The translations under genes were made by a program, and so were the position numbers. DNA of 64,000 nt from Undibacterium umbellatum (lineage in GTDB: Bacteria > Pseudomonadota > Gammaproteobacteria > Burkholderiales > Burkholderiaceae_D): positions 1 through 64,000 of the forward strand of contig NZ_JACOFX010000011.1 in NCBI RefSeq assembly GCF_014284125.1, read 5' to 3'. The notes under the pieces were generated by a model. The model was not told the origin of the DNA and searched no databases. It was given only the letters and a program-made list of their open reading frames with translations. Positions 1 through 9,263 of this stretch are shown here, piece by piece. Positions within the stretch are counted from its first letter, which is position 1, and each line of letters opens with the position of its first letter.

Positions 1-379
1 ATGGTCTTCATGAACGCGTATTTGGCAGCGACTCCTGCGCAAAGTACGCTGCCGCCTTTTTTACGATATCGCGCTCCATCTTTGCCTGGGCCAGCTCCTT
101 GCGCAGTTTGGCGACTTCCGCTTCGAGTTCCGGCACCGTGCGACTTCCTGGGGCTGTCTTCTGTGTCTGTCCACTCTTGGCCGCATTCACCCAACCAACC
201 AAAGTCCCTTTCGGAATGGCGATACGAGATGCCGCTTCCTCTAGTGTCAATCCTTGTGCCAACACAAGTTTCACTGCTTCTTCCCGCAATTCCGGTGTAT
301 ATCTCTTTTTCTGTTTCATTATTTCTCCTGATCGTTTATTTTAACAAACAGGAATGTCCTAAAAAATCAGGATACCTCA
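1..379 (-). mobile_element. IS3-family insertion sequence, 5' end (runs off the window)
   Basis: The region holds OrfA of an IS3-type transposase on the minus strand. The element probably starts at 379, where the minus strand reads TGAGGTATCC; IS3-family ends commonly begin with TGA. Coding sequence of the disrupted host gene resumes in frame from 380, which supports this boundary. OrfB and the other end lie outside the window, so completeness and target duplication cannot be judged. Confidence 0.75.
8..319 (-). CDS. IS3-family transposase OrfA
   Basis: A 103-residue protein with the usual OrfA layout: an N-terminal helix-turn-helix (KRYTPELREEAVKLV start, residues about 5-50) and a C-terminal leucine-zipper-like coiled coil (ELEAEVAKLRKELAQAKMER, about 64-83). 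It binds the element's ends and, in this family, is fused to OrfB by -1 frameshifting. The minus-strand sequence running off the window reads K-Y-A-F-M-K-T in the neighbouring frame, typical of the start of an IS3 OrfB. Start ATG at 319 follows AGGAG. The gene itself appears intact; activity of the element is unknown. Confidence 0.88.
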   Translation of the reverse strand: MKQKKRYTPELREEAVKLVLAQGLTLEEAASRIAIPKGTLVGWVNAAKSGQTQKTAPGSRTVPELEAEVAKLRKELAQAKMERDIVKKAAAYFAQESLPNTRS

Positions 380-481
380 ACCATCAATGCGGCGGAGCGG
401 GTGGTGTCGCTGGCGGACGGGGCTGTGGTAGAGGTGCGGGCTGCTGTTGCGAAGGAAGAGGTGGGGTTAAAGCTGGCTTGA
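380..481 (+). pseudogene. ABC transporter ATPase, C-terminal remnant cut by the IS
   Basis: An open frame of 33 codons without a start begins exactly at the inferred IS end and stops with TGA at 479-481. Its translation contains NAAERVVSLADGAVVEV, resembling the region after the H-loop of ABC-transporter ATPases (D-x-x-A-A-x-R-V-x-x-L-x-D-G-x). I infer that the IS inserted near the 3' end of an ATPase gene of the LolD/MacB/FtsE type. The subfamily cannot be fixed from so short a piece. The rest should lie beyond the IS, upstream of the window. Confidence 0.5.
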
Positions 482-507
482 GCAAGCACATTGATTGATA
501 GCAATAT

Positions 508-3240
508 CTAGTCCAGCTGCAGCACCTTGAAATTATTGCGCCCTGCGTTCTTGGCCATGTACAGGGCTTCATCTGCCTTCTTCAGCAGTTCATTGGCGCC
601 AGCGTTTTTTTCTGACGAAATTGCCACGCCTATGCTGGCGGTGACCATGAGAGAATTTGTTTCTATATTGAAAGGCGTAGTCATGGCCTGCACGATTTTG
701 CCTGCCACCATGTCGGCTTCGCTATGCATATTGAGACCTTCCAGCACAATGACGAATTCATCCCCTGCCAGGCGGCCTGCCAGGTCGGTCTGGCGTATGC
801 AATGCCTGAGGCGATTGGCAAATTCTTGCAAAACCAGATCACCGGCATGATGACCCAGGCTGTCATTGATGCGCTTGAACTTGTCCACATCCAAAAACAT
901 GACAGCCATCAGCCTGCCGTTGCGCTGTGAGCGGGCACTGGCCTGTTCCATTCTTTCATTGATCTGGTTGCGGTTGGGCAGGCCGGTCAACGTATCGAAC
1001 CTGGCCAGTGCCAGCAATTGTTTTTCTACTGCCTTGGCGTCACTGATGTCGTTGATCAGCGTATTAACCCCCACCACTTTACCGCTTTCATCATATTGCG
1101 GTACATAGGTGGCGTGATAATAGCCAGTCTGGCCAGCGATACTGATCTCGGTTTCAAATTCTGTTTTTTCACCTGCCATGGCCAGTTTGTAATGGGTTTG
1201 ATGCTCTTGCAGCATGGTGCCACTGAGCAATGAAGAAACGGGCTGGCAGCGTATCTGTGGCAACGGCAAATCAAACCAGGTCTCATAGGGCCGGTTGATG
1301 AATTGATAGCGATTTTCTGTATCGATCAGGCTGACAAAGGCCGGGATATTGTCGGCAATGGTGCGCAGCAAGCCTTCGCTGGCAGCCAGCTTCAACTCAG
1401 CTTCCTTGCGGGCGGTGATGTCGATGACCATAGAGTAATAACCCAGGGTTTCACCCTTTTCATTGATATCTGGCACATACTCGTATTGCAGGAAGCGTTT
1501 GATATTGCGCTCAGGTGCATAGCGTTCAAAGGACACTTTTTCGCCGTGGAGGGCTTGTTGTATTTTGCTTTTTAACTCAATGTAGGTTTGTTCGCCAAAT
1601 ACTTCTGCAATTGTTTTTCCTAGCAAATTGCCAGGTTCCAGACCAGGTATCTGACCGTAGTTACGGTTGCAGAACTGGTAGCGTTCATTGGCATCAATAT
1701 AGGCGATCATGGCGGGTACATTATCAGTGATGGTGCGCACCCGTTCTTCACTGCGCATCAGTTCATCCTGCACCCGCTTGAATTCGGTGATGTCTTCCAC
1801 CAGCACAAAGAAACCATCGACGTGGCCAGACTTATTGAAATCGGGCGCATACGTAACCCTGTCCCATTCCCAGTGGCCATAACGCTGTATGCGGCGTTCA
1901 TAGCGTGTCCATTCGCCATTAAGTACCTTGACAACATGCGGCCTGACTATCCTGTCATAGATTTCGGGTGTCGCCACCTCGCGCATGCTTTTGCCGATGA
2001 CTTCGGCAGGTTCCATGTGCGACAAATGGGATATGCGTTTATTGGCAAAGGTGTATTTCTCTTCATGATCGATATAGCCGATGAAGGCCGACATATTATC
2101 GGCAATCAGGCGCAACTTGTTTTCACTGGCGCTCAAGGCTGCCTCTGCAGCACGGCGCTTGGCCATGGCATCATCGAATGCCTTGGCGAGGTCACCTATT
2201 TCATCTTTGGGATAGATCTTTTCCTGCAGTGTATCCATCCAGTCAGGCACGGCGTTATTGACCTTGTTACGCAGATGCTGCAGTGGTTTCAATTGCCAGT
2301 ACATGAACCACCATCCCAGCAGTAACAAGATCATTAGCAAGCCGGAACTGGCAAGGGTGATTTTTTTCCTGACGTCGGCGATGATCACAAAGGCTTCATT
2401 GGAAGGATAGGCAGCAGCGATTATCCAGTCCACCGACTTGAGCCTGCGATAAGATAAAATTGCTTCATCATTTTTGCTGTCGCGCGAAATCAGGCTGCCC
2501 TCCAGCGCGACATAAGCAGCCTTTGGCAATGGATGTTTATCTGGCCGCACGTGACTATCGGCTAGTATGCGGCTGCTTTCTGGATGGGCCACAAAAATAC
2601 CCTGTTGCGTGGTCACATAAAAATAGCCATTACCACCAATTTTTGTGCTCGTCAGATCGGCCAGGAAACTGTCCTGCTCCAGCTCGATAATACCCGCCAG
2701 CACGTAGCGCAACTGGCTATTGCCATCAAAAACAGGAACACACATGACGATCAGCGGGCGGCTGGAACTTGTGCCTTTTTGTGGTGGGGAGATAAACAGT
2801 TTTTTGTGCTTGAGCACTTCCTGGAAATAATCCCTGCCAGCCAGGTTGATTTTGCCGCGATCATCTGCACCATGCAATACTGCCGCCAGTTCCCCCTGCA
2901 AGTCTATCACCGCCAGATTATCAAACAAACCGCCAAGGCTTTTTTGGTGTGACATGAATTCTTGCAATTGCTCCTTGCCAGCGTCGTCAGTTGGCAGGTC
3001 TGTCGCCAGCAGTATCAGGGCATTTTTCCTGAGCTCGACCTTTTGGTCAACTTCGTTGGCCATAGCCAGAATCACGCTGTTCTGCCTGGCCACGATGAGT
3101 TTTTCCAGGGCTTGCTCGGAAACCGAGGTTGCCAGCCAGGACAGCAAGGCCAGGGAAATGACAAAGAACACCGCCACCGCCATGGTCAGGCGGGTTTTCA
3201 AACTGATGTCGCGAAATCGAGAAAACCGGCTGGACGACAT
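508..3240 (-). CDS. Membrane diguanylate cyclase: dCache-HAMP-3xPAS-GGDEF
   Basis: Predicted to make cyclic di-GMP from two GTP in response to an extracytoplasmic signal. Layout of the 910 residues: transmembrane helix about 19-42, periplasmic dCache domain about 45-295, second helix about 298-318, HAMP-like linker to about 370, three PAS domains (about 380-500, 505-625, 630-745) and a GGDEF domain (750-905). The active-site signature is AGDEF (residues 825-829), a variant often still active, and an inhibitory I-site RQTD (816-819) lies five residues before it. There is no EAL domain, so it should only synthesise. It is monocistronic; upstream on its strand is a 141-bp gap before the next minus-strand gene ends. 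Confidence 0.92.
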   Translation of the reverse strand: MSSSRFSRFRDISLKTRLTMAVAVFFVISLALLSWLATSVSEQALEKLIVARQNSVILAMANEVDQKVELRKNALILLATDLPTDDAGKEQLQEFMSHQKSLGGLFDNLAVIDLQGELAAVLHGADDRGKINLAGRDYFQEVLKHKKLFISPPQKGTSSSRPLIVMCVPVFDGNSQLRYVLAGIIELEQDSFLADLTSTKIGGNGYFYVTTQQGIFVAHPESSRILADSHVRPDKHPLPKAAYVALEGSLISRDSKNDEAILSYRRLKSVDWIIAAAYPSNEAFVIIADVRKKITLASSGLLMILLLLGWWFMYWQLKPLQHLRNKVNNAVPDWMDTLQEKIYPKDEIGDLAKAFDDAMAKRRAAEAALSASENKLRLIADNMSAFIGYIDHEEKYTFANKRISHLSHMEPAEVIGKSMREVATPEIYDRIVRPHVVKVLNGEWTRYERRIQRYGHWEWDRVTYAPDFNKSGHVDGFFVLVEDITEFKRVQDELMRSEERVRTITDNVPAMIAYIDANERYQFCNRNYGQIPGLEPGNLLGKTIAEVFGEQTYIELKSKIQQALHGEKVSFERYAPERNIKRFLQYEYVPDINEKGETLGYYSMVIDITARKEAELKLAASEGLLRTIADNIPAFVSLIDTENRYQFINRPYETWFDLPLPQIRCQPVSSLLSGTMLQEHQTHYKLAMAGEKTEFETEISIAGQTGYYHATYVPQYDESGKVVGVNTLINDISDAKAVEKQLLALARFDTLTGLPNRNQINERMEQASARSQRNGRLMAVMFLDVDKFKRINDSLGHHAGDLVLQEFANRLRHCIRQTDLAGRLAGDEFVIVLEGLNMHSEADMVAGKIVQAMTTPFNIETNSLMVTASIGVAISSEKNAGANELLKKADEALYMAKNAGRNNFKVLQLD

Positions 3241-3381
3241 GGCATTCTGAATTGAGAATTGGTCTTGAACCCGATATTAGCATTCGTGACCATGGTGACA
3301 ATCAAAATTTCATTTTATGCCTGGCAATTCCAGGGCAACGTGGTAAATCCACCCTCACTTTTGCAAAATTTGCACGGCAGT

Positions 3382-4230
3382 CTATGAATAGGCACCCAGC
3401 CTGTCATCAGCATGGCAAGCCAGTGTGTCCCTGGCATCGTGGTGCTGCCCCTGCTCTGGCGGGCAAAGATCTGAAGCAGCGTGCTCCTCCGTCTTGTGCT
3501 GTGATGCTGGCACAGCAGCAGTAGGGGCTGCCGCATGGCTGAAATTAAGCCCTATATCATGACTGTAGTAGAGCCAGGGATATGCCGCATTATCATAGCC
3601 TTGCTGGTGTGTGCTGATGTTATCCTGGCGTGTGTCGTTTGCTGGCACGCCAGCTTGCTGTGCAGCGATCTGGCGCGCCCGCTCTGCCATTTGGCGGATA
3701 TAGGCTTGCACATCGGCTGGGATGGGGTGCCCGCTAGATTGATAGCTTGCCAGCATTTGTATGGCGGCCTGGGTTTCATAGTGCAGCTTTTCCAGCTTTT
3801 GCTTTTCTTCAGTAGCGCTGGATATCTTCTCATCAGCACTGTGTATCTCTGCCCCCTTTTGCTGATCCAGAAAAAAAGCCAGGCGCACCTGCAAACTTGT
3901 CAGCGCAACGGCTGCGCCTGGCTGTGCAAACAGGCCAAGTAGCTTGCGGTTCTCCCTGAACACCGCCCGCACCACATCATCCACAAAACCGGGGCAGGCC
4001 AGCACCAGGGCGTCCAGCACTGATGCGGAAAACCCAGGTAGCAGGCCCGCCACCTGGGTTTCCAGCCATTGCCGCTTTTGCTGCTGCAAGTGCTCCAGAA
4101 ACCTGCTCTGCCTGGCAATTTCATCCTGCATGACGAGCAAGGCATGTTGCATGCCTTGGATCGCCAATTGCATGTCCGGCAAGCTTGTATCCAGTGCAGG
4201 TGGGGTAGTGCTGGCATGTGCGTCAAGCAT
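3382..4230 (-). CDS. Hypothetical coiled-coil protein coupled to a glycosyltransferase
   Basis: I do not recognise this family. I chose the ATG at 4230, giving 282 residues, because it overlaps the stop of the upstream glycosyltransferase as ATGCTTGA, a normal coupling arrangement. A longer in-frame start at 4347 would overlap that gene by more than 120 bp. The protein has glutamine-rich helical stretches (about 20-55) and a predicted coiled coil around SATEEKQKLEKLHYETQ. The C-terminus is low-complexity, rich in His, Ala and Pro. No signal peptide or transmembrane segment is evident. Co-translation suggests it works with the glycosyltransferase, but its function is unknown. Confidence 0.6.
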   Translation of the reverse strand: MLDAHASTTPPALDTSLPDMQLAIQGMQHALLVMQDEIARQSRFLEHLQQQKRQWLETQVAGLLPGFSASVLDALVLACPGFVDDVVRAVFRENRKLLGLFAQPGAAVALTSLQVRLAFFLDQQKGAEIHSADEKISSATEEKQKLEKLHYETQAAIQMLASYQSSGHPIPADVQAYIRQMAERARQIAAQQAGVPANDTRQDNISTHQQGYDNAAYPWLYYSHDIGLNFSHAAAPTAAVPASQHKTEEHAASDLCPPEQGQHHDARDTLACHADDRLGAYS

Positions 4231-5164
4231 GAGTGGCCTTTTCCTGAATTTCGCCATCTTCACGGCGGGATAGAAAATAATCGACAAAATACTGCCGCAA
4301 AGCGGGTTTGTGCATATCAGCATGCCACTCCAGCGCCTGGCCAGCACGTATGCTCAAATCTGTCCACGGATTGAAGCCCAAGTCAGTGATCTCATGCATA
4401 CGTAGAAAATAACGCCTGTGCCGGGCCTCACCATGCCACAGATGACGGATTTCTCCCTCCACCAGGCCAAGCCTGCCCTGCACCTGCTGATAAAACCGCT
4501 GGCCCCAGGCTTGCAAATGGGCAATCTGGGCATGATCATGCTTCAGGGCATTTTGTATGCAAAAATTATAGTCGCCATAAATGGCGTGCGCCATGAAATG
4601 ATCGGCACTACCTGATATTGCCGCCTCATACAGCCCAATGCTGTCAAACAGGCTGCGCCGCATGGCCCAGCCATAGCCAGTATGCCCATGCGTATCATAG
4701 CGCCCTGCATGCAGGCTGCCGGGCTGCTCTTGCATCATGGCGGCAAATGAAGTGACACGGTCAGGTTGCGCGCCCTCTTGACCATCTTGTTGCAGGCGCA
4801 GGCAACTCTGCCATACCTGTGCCACAGGATATTGCTGCAAGACAGCGACCAGTTCCCTGACCCAGTTTTTGTTATCAAACAAAATATCGCAATCCAGCCA
4901 TGCCACATAACGACAACTGGCAGGCAGCCATGAGGTGGCCAGGTTCAGCAAGCGCTCTTTTTGCCAAAGCAAAGTCGCTGAGCGCAACTGCAAAACATCG
5001 ACAGCCGCAGGCAATTCAAAAGCTGCATCACCAAATGCACACTCCACCGTAATACAAGTCACCCCTACCGAGCGCATGCCCTGCATGAACACATCATAAT
5101 TCTGCCTGCGCGAGACATACCGGCAGGGGTTGAAATAAGTGGTGAGGACGACGAGTTCAGACAT
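4223..5164 (-). CDS. Glycosyltransferase-like protein (GT-A fold)
   Basis: The start chosen gives 313 residues beginning MSELVVLTTYFNP; an upstream ATG at 5212 would add 16 residues unlike a family N-terminus. The N-terminal beta-strand LVVLTTYFNP and the later segment YVAWLDCDILF (D-C-D, resembling the DxD metal/nucleotide-sugar motif) suggest a family-2-like GT-A glycosyltransferase. A second conserved-looking stretch is GRYDTHGHTGYGWAMRRSLF, as in the acceptor region of such enzymes. Sugar donor and acceptor cannot be told. It overlaps the coiled-coil gene downstream by 8 bp and is divergent from the deacetylase-like gene at 5292. Confidence 0.7.
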   Translation of the reverse strand: MSELVVLTTYFNPCRYVSRRQNYDVFMQGMRSVGVTCITVECAFGDAAFELPAAVDVLQLRSATLLWQKERLLNLATSWLPASCRYVAWLDCDILFDNKNWVRELVAVLQQYPVAQVWQSCLRLQQDGQEGAQPDRVTSFAAMMQEQPGSLHAGRYDTHGHTGYGWAMRRSLFDSIGLYEAAISGSADHFMAHAIYGDYNFCIQNALKHDHAQIAHLQAWGQRFYQQVQGRLGLVEGEIRHLWHGEARHRRYFLRMHEITDLGFNPWTDLSIRAGQALEWHADMHKPALRQYFVDYFLSRREDGEIQEKATHA

Positions 5165-5291
5165 TGTAGACGTGCCGTTCTTTGTACATGCTGGATAATA
5201 GCAAGTATTCATCTCTAGTACACTGATGCTACACTCCAGGACCCGAATACTGATTTCACCACTAACCTGGTGCCAACAATGAGCACGCTCT

Positions 5292-6155
5292 ATGAAGCAG
5301 ATCCCTGTATTTTATAATCCTGCCATGGTTGTGGAGATCGATCTTGAATCACCATCACCAAAGAAACCAAGGGAGGTCGTCGCTGAATGGCAGCAACGCT
5401 ATCCGGTAGAAGTCATTGATTTTGCACCTCTGTGCAAGGAAGACTTCTGCCTCGCTCATAGAGCGGAACATGTGGATGGCATCATCAGCCTGCAAATTGC
5501 CAATGGCATGGATACCCGGCATCAGGAAGTTGTCGATTCTCTGTACTGGACGACTGCGTCTTTTTACGCGGCAGCAGAGCATGCCTTACACCATCGCGTT
5601 GCCGTATCCCCGACGTCAGGTTTTCATCATGCTGGCCATGATTTTTCATGGGGCTTCTGCACCTTTAATGGCTTGCTGATTGCCGCCCTCAAGCTGCTCA
5701 ATAATGGCGCGGTCACGCTGATAGGCATCCTGGATTTTGATTACCATCAGGGTGATGGATCGCAAGATATCATCGATAAACTGGTGCTGAGCGACCGCGT
5801 TTTGCACCGCACGGGAAAGATTCATTACACCCGCAAAAAGCAGGCTTTCTTTCAAGAGCTACCTGGCTTGCTGGAATCATTGAAGGGCGTAGATATTCTG
5901 TTTTACCAGGCCGGCGCTGACCAGCATGAGAATGACCCGCTAGGTGGCTTCCTCAACAATTCAGAAATGCGGGAGCGTGACCTGCAAGTATTTCGCTTTG
6001 CCAAAGCGCATGATATTCCCATCGTCTGGAATCTGGCTGGTGGCTACCAGGAGGAACGCACTGAGCAAGGCCGCTGCATACAAAAAGTGCTGGATATCCA
6101 CAATTCCACGATGGAATCCTGCATGGATGTGTACCTGGATGCGCAGCCAGCTTAA
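5292..6155 (+). CDS. Histone-deacetylase-fold (AcuC/acetylpolyamine amidohydrolase-like) protein
   Basis: A 287-residue member of the arginase/deacetylase superfamily, expected to hydrolyse an acetyl-amide (acetyl-lysine, acetylpolyamine or similar) with zinc. Visible active-site elements: the catalytic His pair at 112-113 (SGFHHAGHDFSWGFCTFN), the metal-binding DFDYHQGDG (D148, D150, H152), third ligand D210 in AGADQHENDPLGG, and the AGGY loop (249-252) carrying the transition-state Tyr. The protein is shorter than typical AcuC-type enzymes (about 340-370). ATG at 5292 is the only good start. It is divergent from the glycosyltransferase and followed by a metallophosphoesterase. The substrate is unknown. 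Confidence 0.85.
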   Translation: MKQIPVFYNPAMVVEIDLESPSPKKPREVVAEWQQRYPVEVIDFAPLCKEDFCLAHRAEHVDGIISLQIANGMDTRHQEVVDSLYWTTASFYAAAEHALHHRVAVSPTSGFHHAGHDFSWGFCTFNGLLIAALKLLNNGAVTLIGILDFDYHQGDGSQDIIDKLVLSDRVLHRTGKIHYTRKKQAFFQELPGLLESLKGVDILFYQAGADQHENDPLGGFLNNSEMRERDLQVFRFAKAHDIPIVWNLAGGYQEERTEQGRCIQKVLDIHNSTMESCMDVYLDAQPA

Positions 6156-6227
6156 GCCCCCCTGCCATGCAATTTTTTTACGCCAGCTTTGTTGCTAAAA
6201 TCAAGCACCTCTTCAGACTCCGTACTC

Positions 6228-7007
6228 ATGCGCATACAAATCCTGTCCGACCTGCATCTTGAAGCCTGGGGTGATACTGCGCCCTTTGGCAACCCTGCCA
6301 TCAGCCAGCCTGATGTCGTGGTGCTTGCCGGTGATATTCATGCGGGCAACCAGGCAGTGAGCTGGGCGGCGCAGCACTTTGCCGGCATCCCGGTCTTGTA
6401 TGTACACGGCAATCATGAAGCCTACGGCAAGAACCTGGAAGACATGCAAGTTGATATTGCCCGGGCTTGCGAAGCCACGGAGAACGTGCATTTTCTTAAT
6501 GCCAGTGAATATCAGATGGGAGATATACGCTTTTTGGGTGCGACGCTATGGACGGATTTTTGTCTGTTTGGAGAAGAGCAACGTTACTTCGCCATGACAG
6601 AAGCGACAGACTTGATGCCAGACTATCAGCGCATCACTCTGGCTGCACAAGGCTATCGCAAACTCGTCGCTGATGACACTGCGCTTATCCACGCCAGGCA
6701 CAAATCCTGGCTCAAAAAAAGACTCGATGCCTCTTTTGATGGTCGCACCGTCGTTGTCAGCCACATGGCCCCTTCATCGCAATCCGTCTCACCCCACTAT
6801 GCCGACGATTTGCTCTCCGCCGCCTTTGCTTCGCAACTTGATGATCTGCTCCAAAAGGCAGATTTATGGATACACGGCCACATGCATGAAAGCTTTGATT
6901 ACCAGTTGGGAAAATGCCGTGTCATCTGCAACCCATGTGGCTATCCGCTGCACAGTGGCAGGATGGAGAATGCAGATTTTGATCCGGATTTGATCGTGAA
7001 TCTATAG
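6228..7007 (+). CDS. Calcineurin-like metallophosphoesterase
   Basis: A cytosolic 259-residue phosphoesterase. The start at 6228 (MRIQILSDLHLE) puts the first metal motif at the usual N-terminal position. The five family motifs are present: D-x-H (D8, H10), G-D (D36 in LAGDIHAG), G-N-H-E (61-64), H in VVSHMAPSS, and G-H-x-H (IHGHMHES). Such proteins hydrolyse phosphomono- or diesters with two metal ions; the substrate cannot be deduced. It lies about 70 bp after the deacetylase-like gene, possibly in the same transcript. Confidence 0.88.
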   Translation: MRIQILSDLHLEAWGDTAPFGNPAISQPDVVVLAGDIHAGNQAVSWAAQHFAGIPVLYVHGNHEAYGKNLEDMQVDIARACEATENVHFLNASEYQMGDIRFLGATLWTDFCLFGEEQRYFAMTEATDLMPDYQRITLAAQGYRKLVADDTALIHARHKSWLKKRLDASFDGRTVVVSHMAPSSQSVSPHYADDLLSAAFASQLDDLLQKADLWIHGHMHESFDYQLGKCRVICNPCGYPLHSGRMENADFDPDLIVNL

Positions 7008-7026
7008 AACTCATTTCAGAAATAGG

Positions 7027-7311
7027 ATGAGTGCGAACATGAAAAAACTGAAGATCCCTATTGCAGCCTTACTGCTTTATATGCTTGCCACATGCTGCTT
7101 CGTGCTACCCCTGATCTTCACCTCATTGCAATTTGATGGTGGCGCAGGATACGCTATCACAATGTACTGGGCAGGTGGTTTCATTTCTGTCCTGATGGGC
7201 ATGCTCTTTCATTTATGGGACAGGTCGCGTCATGCGCCAGGACAAAAGATCTTTGCAGCAGGCGTGGACAAGGATGTCGTTCCGCACAGGCTGGGAGAAA
7301 CTGAAGAATGA
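7027..7311 (+). CDS. Small membrane protein of unknown function
   Basis: A 94-residue protein with two predicted transmembrane helices (IAALLLYMLATCCFVLPLIF at about 11-30, and TMYWAGGFISVLMGMLFHLW at about 46-65) and a basic C-terminal tail. It begins 20 bp after the metallophosphoesterase and is probably co-transcribed. An alternative Met at residue 5 would make little difference. I do not recognise a family. Confidence 0.6.
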   Translation: MSANMKKLKIPIAALLLYMLATCCFVLPLIFTSLQFDGGAGYAITMYWAGGFISVLMGMLFHLWDRSRHAPGQKIFAAGVDKDVVPHRLGETEE

Positions 7312-7362
7312 GAAGGGGGAAGCGTTACTCCCAATTCTGGTAGCGTCCCCACATAAGACAAA

Positions 7363-7405
7363 CTCAGCCTGCCTTGCTCTCATTAGAATTGCGAAGCAGG
7401 CCGAG
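7363..7405. terminator. Hairpin between convergent genes, possible terminator
   Basis: CTCAGCCTGC (7363-7372) pairs with GCAGGCCGAG (7396-7405) except for one internal mismatch. The hairpin sits between the ends of the small membrane gene (7311) and the minus-strand DUF4214 gene (7429). There is no clear T-run on either side, so termination is an inference from placement. Confidence 0.35.
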
Positions 7406-7428
7406 AATGATTGGCTACTCTGGCAAAC

Positions 7429-8928
7429 TCACCCCAGCCACAATTTAAATTCAATACCATTCTGGATGCTGCCTATCACCTGCGCCTGGTTTTCTGCGCT
7501 TTCGCAGAAGCTGGCGAGTGCACCCGCCGCCGTGATCTGGCCTTTGCTGAGTTGATTATTCCAATAATCAAAACCCGCCTGGTCTGGCGCACGGTGCAAG
7601 ACGTTTTGATAGAAGTTGGTGATCAGGGTGGTCGTGGATGGATTGGCACCATAGAGCTTCTGGAATTCTGCTGACTGGAAGAAACCAGCAGCCACCGTTG
7701 TCAGGCTGGAGCCCTTGTCCATGTCCTTGATCCAGTAGCCCAGGCCTTCAAGGTCAGGTTTGCGGTCAAATGCTGCCTGGTAGATGCGATAAGCCTGGCC
7801 TGCATTGCCATTGATATCCAGCGCAAGACTCTTGTCGCCAAATTGCAGTCGCTCGACATTAACCAGATTATCCACATCACCATTGGATTTGACACGCATC
7901 TGGTAACCTGCGCCCACCGTGGTGACAGTATAATTGCTGGCAAATCCGGCCATGATGACTGTATCCATGCCAGTGCCACCATCGATATTGTGATTACCCG
8001 TTAAAACATTGATGGCATCATTGCCGCTACCGGCATTCACATGCAGGCGTCCGCCACCGCCATTGATGGTGATCAGGTCGCCACCCGCGCCAGAGGCAAT
8101 CAGGTAGTCGGAATAAACTGTTGCTGGCAAATCCACACTGATAGTGTCGGCACCGCTGAACAGCGACTCATCTGCCAGCATTTTTTCATCAATTTGCTGG
8201 TTGGCAGCGACATTCACGGCAACACCCGTGACGCGGTTATAGCTGCCGTCGCGGTACTCAGTGACGGAAGATGTCATCACTCCACTCACGCTGGACTTGC
8301 TCAAGCCCTGTGCCACGCTGATGGAATTGGATGACAGATTAAAATTGCCATCTATATTGGCCGACACAATGAATTTGTCGGCAGTTGCTGTCACCCGGCT
8401 GATGGTACCAACGTTATTGCCGCTCATATCACCCTTGATCGAACCCTTGACCGTGATGCTGACATTGCCTGTTACCGCATCATAGTTCGGACTATAGCTG
8501 GGAAGTAACGTGGCAAATGTCAGATCTGTCAGCACTACGCTGGTCGGCGTAATGGATACAGAATTCGCACCATTGACCGTGGTATTGGCGTAGTCGAAAT
8601 TAAACTTGCCGTTTTGAACAATCGACATCAGGCCACTGCTATACAAGCTCAACTTGGTAGCCGAAGCCTTGCCCTGCAAGGCATAAGGGTCTTCCAGCAC
8701 CACTCCTGTATAGGTAGTACTAGCGCCGTCAGGAAAACCTATGCGTACCTGGCTGCCACTGAAATCGAATGAGGAATAATAAGCATGATCCCTGGCCCAG
8801 AGCGCGCCCAATTTGGGAAAAATATCAAACAAAGTTCCAAGACTACCGTTGGTTGGTGGAGCTTTGATGAGTTGCTGATAATTTGCGGTAACGACTGTTT
8901 GTGACAGTTTGATGTTGATATTTGCCAT
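7429..8928 (-). CDS. DUF4214 protein with RTX-like glycine/aspartate repeats
   Basis: A 499-residue protein without a classical signal peptide. Residues about 1-245 are Ser/Thr-rich beta-strand sequence. About 260-330 carry RTX-like nonapeptide-type stretches (SGAGGDLITINGGGG, NAGSGNDAINVL, IDGGTGMDTVIM) expected to bind calcium. The C-terminal third (about 373-480) is a DUF4214 domain (AYRIYQAAFDRKPDLEGLGYW, then FYQNVLHRAPDQAGFDYW). Proteins of this type are usually type I-secreted or surface proteins; no type I exporter is in the window. The start is ATG at 8928 without a clear Shine-Dalgarno. It is preceded by an AT-rich region. Confidence 0.82.
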   Translation of the reverse strand: MANINIKLSQTVVTANYQQLIKAPPTNGSLGTLFDIFPKLGALWARDHAYYSSFDFSGSQVRIGFPDGASTTYTGVVLEDPYALQGKASATKLSLYSSGLMSIVQNGKFNFDYANTTVNGANSVSITPTSVVLTDLTFATLLPSYSPNYDAVTGNVSITVKGSIKGDMSGNNVGTISRVTATADKFIVSANIDGNFNLSSNSISVAQGLSKSSVSGVMTSSVTEYRDGSYNRVTGVAVNVAANQQIDEKMLADESLFSGADTISVDLPATVYSDYLIASGAGGDLITINGGGGRLHVNAGSGNDAINVLTGNHNIDGGTGMDTVIMAGFASNYTVTTVGAGYQMRVKSNGDVDNLVNVERLQFGDKSLALDINGNAGQAYRIYQAAFDRKPDLEGLGYWIKDMDKGSSLTTVAAGFFQSAEFQKLYGANPSTTTLITNFYQNVLHRAPDQAGFDYWNNQLSKGQITAAGALASFCESAENQAQVIGSIQNGIEFKLWLG

Positions 8929-9263
8929 GAATAGCTATTAAGAATCTTAAAAAATGAGGAAGCGGATAATTCCGCCAAACTTGCTCGAATAGCGTTTTAA
9001 ACGAGCATTAAGCCCGGCGAATGCTACAGAATTATTTTTCACGCCGCAATGAAAATGGCATTTTTTATTGAAAAATTATTAATATGAAAAGCAGGTTTTA
9101 ATTTCCCAAAGACATTCTTGATGCTCATCAAAGGTTAAATTATTTAACAAATCTAATTGCCAATTGAATAATATTGGTTTATATTTTCATAATTATAAAT
9201 TCATTCACTTGTCAGCAGGCATAGATCACTATCACCCAAGACATCATGACCCAGGGAGTACGC
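8929..9263. other. AT-rich divergent intergenic region
   Basis: This 335-bp gap between the DUF4214 gene and a lipoprotein gene is clearly richer in A+T than its surroundings, especially 9050-9215. It contains no convincing gene. It presumably carries both promoters; a palindrome at 9134-9148 is listed separately. Confidence 0.5.
9134..9148. promoter_or_regulatory. 15-bp palindrome in AT-rich promoter region
   Basis: GTTAAAT-T-ATTTAAC is a perfect 7+1+7 dyad, about 115 bp before the lipoprotein start and 205 bp before the DUF4214 start. It could be an operator, but AT-rich DNA makes chance dyads common. Confidence 0.25.
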
